NCBI GenBank assembly: GCA_021776885.1
Contig: JAJFFA010000681.1
Location: forward strand, 1-5,834
Origin: Planctomycetota bacterium
GTDB lineage: Bacteria; Planctomycetota; UBA1135; GCA-002686595
Length of the DNA stretch: 5,834 bases
Reading direction: 5' to 3'
The position numbers and the translations under genes were made by a program. This document shows positions 5,374 through 5,834 of the stretch, piece by piece (within the stretch, counting starts at the first letter, position 1; every line of letters starts with the position of its first letter). Under the pieces are notes generated by a model that worked only from the letters and a program-made list of their open reading frames with translations, made no database searches and had not been told where the DNA came from.

Positions 5374-5834
5374 ATGCCTGGCCCCAACCAGCTCGAGCTG
5401 CGTGGTGCGGTGCACATCGACAAGATGCAGCCGCAGTTCGCCGCTACATGCGCCGCCAACTCGGACGGCTACTTCCCCGTGGCGGGGGAGAGCTCGTTCT
5501 GGATCGAGGTGCAGCCGGGCATCGTGATCAACCGCCTGATGGACGTCGCGCTCAAGTCGTGCGATGTGACCCCGGGCGCCCTGATCACCGAGCGCCACTA
5601 CGGCACCCTCGAGGTGCACGGCCCCGACCAGGGGCAGGTGGTGCAGGCGGGCGAGATGATCCTGGCGGCGGCCGGCGTCACCCTCGACGACGGGCTGGCA
5701 CCCCAGATCCTGACCGACGAGATCATCCACAAGATCGACGACCACCACGCGATGCTGATCAATCGCACCCGGGCGGGGATGCTGGTGCTCGGCGACGACA
5801 CGCTCTACACCCTCGAGGTCAGCCCCGCGATCCA
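5374..5834 (+). CDS. BMC-T (tandem-domain, EutL/CsoS1D-like) shell protein, 3'-truncated by window edge
   Basis: An open frame from ATG 5374 runs off the window, giving 153 residues plus two bases. It matches the circularly permuted tandem BMC shell proteins of the type crystallised from Haliangium ochraceum, which form trimeric pseudohexamers that often stack in pairs. Recognised segments are ELRGAVHIDKMQPQF (8-22), FPVAGESSFWIEVQPGIVIN (34-53), the Asp-Val-Ala-Leu-Lys helix (57-61), TERHYGTLEVHGPDQGQV (72-89), AGEMIL (92-97) and MLINRTRAGM (127-136), followed by LYTLEVSPA (144-152). The Glu-Arg pair at 73-74 corresponds in pattern to the pore-gating Glu-Arg of CsoS1D, suggesting a large, gated central pore for cofactors or bulky substrates. 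Family members are about 200-210 residues, so about 50 are missing. The start lies 33 bases after the second BMC-H gene, beyond a GC hairpin, without a clear Shine-Dalgarno. It is the last visible gene of the operon, which almost certainly continues. Confidence 0.9.
   Translation, partial: MPGPNQLELRGAVHIDKMQPQFAATCAANSDGYFPVAGESSFWIEVQPGIVINRLMDVALKSCDVTPGALITERHYGTLEVHGPDQGQVVQAGEMILAAAGVTLDDGLAPQILTDEIIHKIDDHHAMLINRTRAGMLVLGDDTLYTLEVSPAI

Noticed and set aside
4890..5748. Minus-strand frames opposite the second BMC-H and the BMC-T genes, one of which resembles part of the antisense frame opposite the first BMC-H
   Set aside because: The resemblance only reflects that the two BMC-H genes are paralogues; their complements are therefore similar too.

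Overview
The window is GC-rich bacterial DNA (roughly 70% GC by eye, strong G/C bias at third codon positions). It looks chromosomal, with no IS element, phage gene, tRNA, rRNA or CRISPR array. The gene families point to a Planctomycetota-like or Myxococcota-like bacterium: a bacterial microcompartment (BMC) aldehyde dehydrogenase locus, a large GT-C/TPR membrane protein and a GspG-like pseudopilin. This assignment is inference, because no phylogenetic marker is present.

Layout. (1) Bases 2-631 (+) hold the 3' part of a type II secretion/type IV pilus-like pseudopilin, cut by the window edge; its globular part appears to be duplicated. (2) A perfect 12-bp dyad at 650-678 separates it from a convergent gene and may be a bidirectional terminator. 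(3) Bases 691-2562 (-) encode a 623-residue polytopic membrane protein of the TMTC/DUF1736-like GT-C glycosyltransferase type, with C-terminal TPRs. (4) A 207-bp divergent intergenic region (2563-2769) carries a plausible sigma70-type promoter for the plus-strand operon and a weaker one for the minus-strand gene. (5) Bases 2770-5834 (+) form a compact operon: BMC-H shell protein, CoA-acylating aldehyde dehydrogenase with a long C-terminal tail, second BMC-H shell protein, then a BMC-T (tandem-domain, EutL/CsoS1D-like) shell protein that runs off the window end. Gaps are 29, 46 and 33 bp.

The operon is the start of a metabolosome locus. The two BMC-H proteins should form hexameric facet tiles with different pores, and the BMC-T should form a pseudohexameric, probably gated tile. 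The aldehyde dehydrogenase would oxidise an aldehyde to an acyl-CoA inside the shell and appears to be targeted there by a C-terminal amphipathic helix. The signature enzyme that makes the aldehyde, the BMC-P vertex proteins, the cofactor-recycling enzymes and any regulator are not in the window, so the substrate cannot be read here. The family resembles the PVM-type (Planctomycetes/Verrucomicrobia) and Haliangium-type BMCs.

The most unusual element is the aldehyde dehydrogenase C-terminus: an Ala/Pro-rich linker of about 120 residues, a short helix resembling an encapsulation peptide, then a compact Cys/His cluster ending the protein.
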